From: Desmodus rotundus
Lineage: Eukaryota > Chordata > Mammalia > Chiroptera > Phyllostomidae
NCBI RefSeq assembly: GCF_022682495.2
Contig: NC_071392.1
Location: 81,236,797-81,300,796, forward strand
DNA length: 64,000 nucleotides
Reading direction: 5' to 3'
Shown here: one piece after another, positions 59,739 to 64,000 of the stretch
Layout of the letters: each line of letters starts with the position of its first letter
How positions within the stretch are numbered: position 1 is the first letter of the stretch
Program-made: the position numbers and the translations under genes
The notes under the pieces: model-generated
Told to the model about the DNA's origin: nothing
The model's input: the letters and a program-made list of their open reading frames with translations, nothing else
Database searches by the model: none

Positions 59739-60049
59739 CCCAAATTGGAATCATCTAGCACAGGCCCTTTGTAGTACAGGCTTCTCTGCTATACGAGTGT
59801 TCTAAGAACCCATCTGTATCATGTACCAGCTGGCGTTGTTGTGAGAGGCTGAGTTTGGCTTCAGTGAATTTTTTCAAAGACTCTTTCATTGCATTTGCCT
59901 ATTTCATGATGAGTGATTTATGAGCACACCTGCCCACACCACACCGAGTATTCAGCAGTTTTTAACCGAAAACAGCATGATCCCTGGTGCCTCACCCTCC
60001 CTATTTACCCAATCTCACCCCAAGTAACTTTTTTTGTTGTTGTTGTTTT

Positions 60050-60290
60050 TCTGGATGAAAAAAATTCCCCAAAAGGAAACTGGTCTGATGTGGAAGAGGT
60101 GAAACAAAAAATGACATCAAAAGGCATCAAAATCAACGAGTTCAAAAACTGTTTTGAGCAGTGGAAAAAACATCTCAATAGGTGTATTGCATGAAATGGA
60201 GAGTACTTTGAAGGTGACTGAAGTTTAAACATGTAAGAACAAGTACACAATATTTAATAAATAAATTCCACTTTTTATATCTCTCCTCAC
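60050..60290 (+). pseudogene. Mariner transposase C-terminal remnant
   Basis: The plus frame ending at 60194 encodes GNWSDVEEVKQKM, then EFKNCFEQWKKHLNRCIA. The next codon is a stop, after which NGEYFEGD continues in frame. This is the usual C-terminal end of a mariner-family transposase. No catalytic core is present, and no inverted repeat is seen on the right. It is a different subfamily from the element at 42.3-43.0 kb. Confidence 0.75.
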
Positions 60291-62927
60291 ACAATATATG
60301 CATATGTATTTATATATACACAAGTATAGAAAGAGTAACTAATGAAAACTCAAATTTCCACATATTTTAAGTCAGAAAGAGGCTACTTGTAAAAATTATC
60401 TAAATAAGTCTATTTCAACACATTTAAGTAACATTATTATAGGTGGTATATGGATATGGCAAAAGTATGAAGTATAACCCAATTTGTTAAAGTTCAATGA
60501 TAATTTTTCTATCCTCTCGTATTTCACTCTGATACCATCCCGTCAGCATTATCTCCGTAAATTCTCATTCGTAGCTCCTATGGCCCCTGCCACCTGACAT
60601 AGTGGGATTTGGGGGGGAGGATGTGTGGCTTATCCTGTGCGTTGCAGTAAAGTGCTGTTCTCTGACTGGTGCCTGCATTAGTTAAGTCAAACATGCCATG
60701 ACCCTCTTCCTGCTGTATCCCAACACATCTGGACACGCTGCCCTTACCTCTGGGCCAGCAGCTAGTTTATGAAGAGCCAAGGACTCCTGGTAAACAGTCT
60801 GGGTTTCTACACTGGGCTTAAATATGAAGAGTGAATTAGAATTAAACTTAATAAAATACTTCATCTGAATTTCTTAGAAGGCCCCTTGATAATTTTTATA
60901 AGGGACTCTTGAATTCTGTATTCAATGTGAAATCTTTGAAGAGTAAAGCAAAGTTGGTTGTGATTATTTTAAAATACTCAACCTGAGTTTATTCCAGCCA
61001 GTGGATATAGAAATAAAAGGATTGGATTGTTGGTTCTCTGCCAAGCCACGTCTGTAGGAAGGGAATAATTAAAGAGCAAAATCTGGGCTGCTGAGTTGCA
61101 TCTCAGTTCATATAAGAATAGCTCGTGTTAATGTTTTAAAAATGGATAAAAGCAGGAGTTTTATCTTTTCTTCTAAATGGAGATCTTAAAGCGACCAATA
61201 TTCATTTATCTTTAGGACTGAATCTATAAACAGTTCAATTGTTCACCCTTTCCTCTAATTTCTTTTTTTGGTTATGAACAAATAACTATACTCCTTCTAA
61301 AACTGAACTATAGAGAAATAGAATCATAGCATATTTGACCAGAATTTAGTGCAGTAATCATACAAAACTTAAACTGTTTTCTGTTACTAATAGAGTAATT
61401 ACTGCATATTATTATTCTATGTAATAATTAGGCATAGGCAAAATTAATTTATGTAAAATTTTGAAGTTAGTACTGCTTTTTCATAGTGAACTCAGGTTTT
61501 TAAAATCTCTTTTCTTTGTATTACTTACATTTTCTTTAAACTATATCAATTAACACTTTTCTTTGTATTTACATGCATGCACTGAGACTTATTTACTCAG
61601 AGGCGATGTTCTGATTCTAAATTTTGGGTCCCCTCATTTTATCTGTGACAGCCCGGCACTGAGGTCTCGCTGCCCTTTCCTATTCATCTGTCTCTGCCTC
61701 TTCCCTGACTTCTCTGGGAGCCTTCTCAGCTATTTCCTCTCTGGAAGATCTGGTACTAAACGTTCTAGGCGACAGAAGGACCGGGGTGGCAGTAACTCTG
61801 AGTCACTTGGCTTTGAGTGGATAGTCAACATCATAAGAACAGGATCGTGTGCTTGACCTTGGGCGATTGCAAAATTGGGGGGAACAGGAAGAGCTGCAGC
61901 AAAGTGACCTGGTATGGAGACAAGCCAGTGCTCAGGAGAGAAAGCTTCAATTTCAGGTGTCCTGATTAGAAACCTGGACCACATGACTCCTGGACAGGTG
62001 CTTCTCCATCTCTCCTCACTGGCTCAGGGTCCTTCCTGCCTCCCTAGGAAGTGGAAAGGAGTTTGGACAACTGTTGGAAAAACATGGCCAGCTTTCAGCA
62101 ACTCTAGACCAAGTGATCTGTTTTGCCTCAGGAGTTGGCCTTAGAGGAAGGTGTGGTACATTTTCGGGAGCAGTGGGAAGAATTCTATCAGGTTATTTGC
62201 CTACATACCCCTCTTGACAGTGCAGTTACAATTGCTTCAACCTTTTTTGGGGGGGGGCCCAAACCAACTAAGCTGGGGCCTTTTTAGCCCTTTGTGACAA
62301 CACGCTTTGATATTCTCCTGGATTGTATGAGAATGTGTTAAGGATCAAGGTTCTCATTCATTCAGGCTCACCAAGCTTCCTCAGCCCTCTTGGGTGAGTG
62401 GTCAAATTCATTGCCAATAATTTGCTTGGATTTCTGATCCTTATAACTCGGCTTTTCCTTTGGATTCTATAACTGTTGTTTGTACTATGTCTTGATGTGA
62501 TCATCACCATAAATATAAAATTCATCACACAAAAATATAAAAATCCAAATTACATTTTTCAAATCAACCTTCAACCATACGTACCTTAGAGAGCTTATTC
62601 ATAACCCAATAACTATGGCTCCGTACTTATCAATCCTGCATAAGCTTTTGAACGTGACATGCAAAGAGAACAGAATGAAGAAATACAAGGAAACCCTTGA
62701 TGCCCGAAAGGGAATCCAGAAAGGCATGAGAGTGGGGCTTAAACAAAACTTAAAGAAGGTTAAATGAAATGTGGATGACTGCCCTGCTTTGCCTAAAGCT
62801 AGCTCTCTTCACTTTGGATGGGGAAGACAAGCCGGCACCCTGCACAGGAGTGCTTTTAGTCACACACGGCTGTGCATGGTGACCCTCTTTAAAGGGGCTG
62901 TGTCGCCAGCCAGGCACTAGATCATAA
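60291..62927. other. Non-coding stretch, no gene seen
   Basis: AT-rich in the first half. Open frames are up to 97 codons (61563-61856) without motifs. No repeat family is recognised. A G run lies near 62249-62259. Confidence 0.5.
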
Positions 62928-63045
62928 AATGTTAGTGCTGGAAGGGGCTTCAGAAGCTATCGACTCCAATGTCCTCATTTTACAGATGAGGAAACTGGGA
63001 CCAAAAGAGGTTAAGCCACTTGCCCGGTATCAGTTATAATGACTC
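62928..63045. mobile_element. Ancient interspersed repeat fragment
   Basis: 'aaaatgttagtgctggaaggggcttcagaagctatcgactccaatgtcctcattttacagatgaggaaactggga' followed by 'gaggttaagccacttgcccgg' is a well-preserved ancient repeat type of the MIR class or a related family. The precise family is uncertain. Confidence 0.55.
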
Positions 63046-64000
63046 TGTGCGTAGAAGCAATCAGCCAGATCATTAAACTCAGTGCCCAGAGGACGAGCTG
63101 CTCCATAGCTGCAGTTTTGAGAGCTAAAATCGTTTTCCCTAATTTCAGAAGCTGAAGCATATGCTTGCCCTCTCAATATTTCTTTCTCTTGCCTCTTAAA
63201 GGGAAAACACTACACTGTCCTTTGGACATTTTGCTAATTTTCTCTCTGCCTTCTCTCTGCTAAGACCCTCACTATCTCCCTTTACTTACTGTGGTACGGA
63301 AATGGAGTTAATTGGCCGAGACTATAAAACTTCTAATCAATATTAGCAGAGAGTTTAACAGAAAGGCTTAAACAAAGCTTTAAGAGGCTGTTGTGGGAAA
63401 ACCCACTCTTCCTTTGGTTGAACGGAAGAATTAGTCTCAGCTGGTATAGCTGCTTCCTCTGAGTGTGGGTGTCAGTGTTTGCCTGCCTGGTAGTTGGATG
63501 AATACAAATAGAAGTTTGTGTATGTGTCTGTTTGATGAAACAGATCTCTATGTTTAGTGAATACGAACCTATGTTCAGCCGTAAATAGAAGCAGAGACGC
63601 GCTTTGTCCAGGAAGCAGACCTGTCAGTTTGTGGAGGACCGTGGAAGTGCACCTTACAGCATCTGCCTGTGACGGCCTTAGGCCGATTTCAGACAAGGGC
63701 GAGGACATCCACTTAACCTCTGCTCTTCTCTCTTCAAGAGCTATTTTGAATTGTTAAAGTACTGTTTCCATACAAGATATATTTTTCCTTGTATACGTTA
63801 CATCATTTTTCCCCTCTTCTAAAAGTATTACTTGTTCTCTGTAAGAGACTTGGAAAACACAAAAATATAAAAATTCAAATTACAGCCTTTTTATACTATC
63901 CCTTTTCTTTGTCTTTAAAAAACTCTTCTAACTTTTAGGCCAGTCTTCTTTACATAACTTGCTACCTCCTTCTCTCCCCCTCCATCCTACTTCAGCCATG
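63046..64000. other. Non-coding stretch, no gene seen
   Basis: Two frames of about 70 codons on opposite strands near 63472-63757 lack motifs. The part 63290-63400 has several homeobox-like AT motifs (taattgg, ctaatcaat) and an aacaaag motif, but this is weak evidence for a control element. Confidence 0.45.

Noticed and set aside
1..64000. CRISPR array, operon or bacterial mobile element
   Set aside because: The content is typical of a mammalian genome. No regular spacer-repeat array or prokaryotic gene layout exists.

Overview
The window reads as mammalian nuclear DNA from a bat, most likely a vespertilionid or close relative. Four tRNA-derived SINEs resemble the bat VES family (pol III B-box-like core, GA-rich tract, ends in CCAGGG on the plus strand). 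They sit beside old mammalian MIR and L2 repeats, DNA transposons (mariner, hAT) and a young LINE-1. This assignment rests on recalled repeat families, not on a search. No host exon, tRNA, rRNA or CpG island could be supported, so the window is probably intergenic or a large intron.

Layout. 1-9 kb: non-coding sequence with MIR fragments, a 17-bp minisatellite and the first SINE. 9-17 kb: three more SINEs, an old plus-strand L1 3' piece and an old L1/HAL1 ORF1-like stretch. 17-25 kb: two hAT-type elements, a GA microsatellite and an LTR-like repeat. 25-28 kb: adjoining or nested L1 3' pieces, an LTR-like repeat and a small cluster of palindromes around an octamer motif. 28.2-30.1 and 34.6-37.1 kb: two minus-strand half-LINE-1 (HAL1-like) elements. 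Each has an ORF1 remnant, no ORF2 and clear target-site duplications. 38-49 kb: L2 and MIR fragments, GA tracts, and an internally deleted mariner next to an L1 3' piece. 49.3-54.75 kb: a full-length minus-strand L1 with both reading frames open. 57-60.3 kb: an old L1 tail, an old ORF1-like (HAL1-like) stretch, a hexanucleotide microsatellite and a mariner transposase remnant. 60-64 kb: mostly unassigned sequence.

How the parts relate. The only intact protein-coding unit is the L1. Its ORF1 encodes the RNA-binding trimer protein and its ORF2 the endonuclease/reverse transcriptase. Known L1 biology says such a machinery can also mobilise SINEs and HAL1 RNAs in trans. The insertion sites seen here (T-rich/A-rich junctions, 15-16 bp duplications) fit that shared mechanism. 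Almost all of the younger retroelements point to the minus strand.
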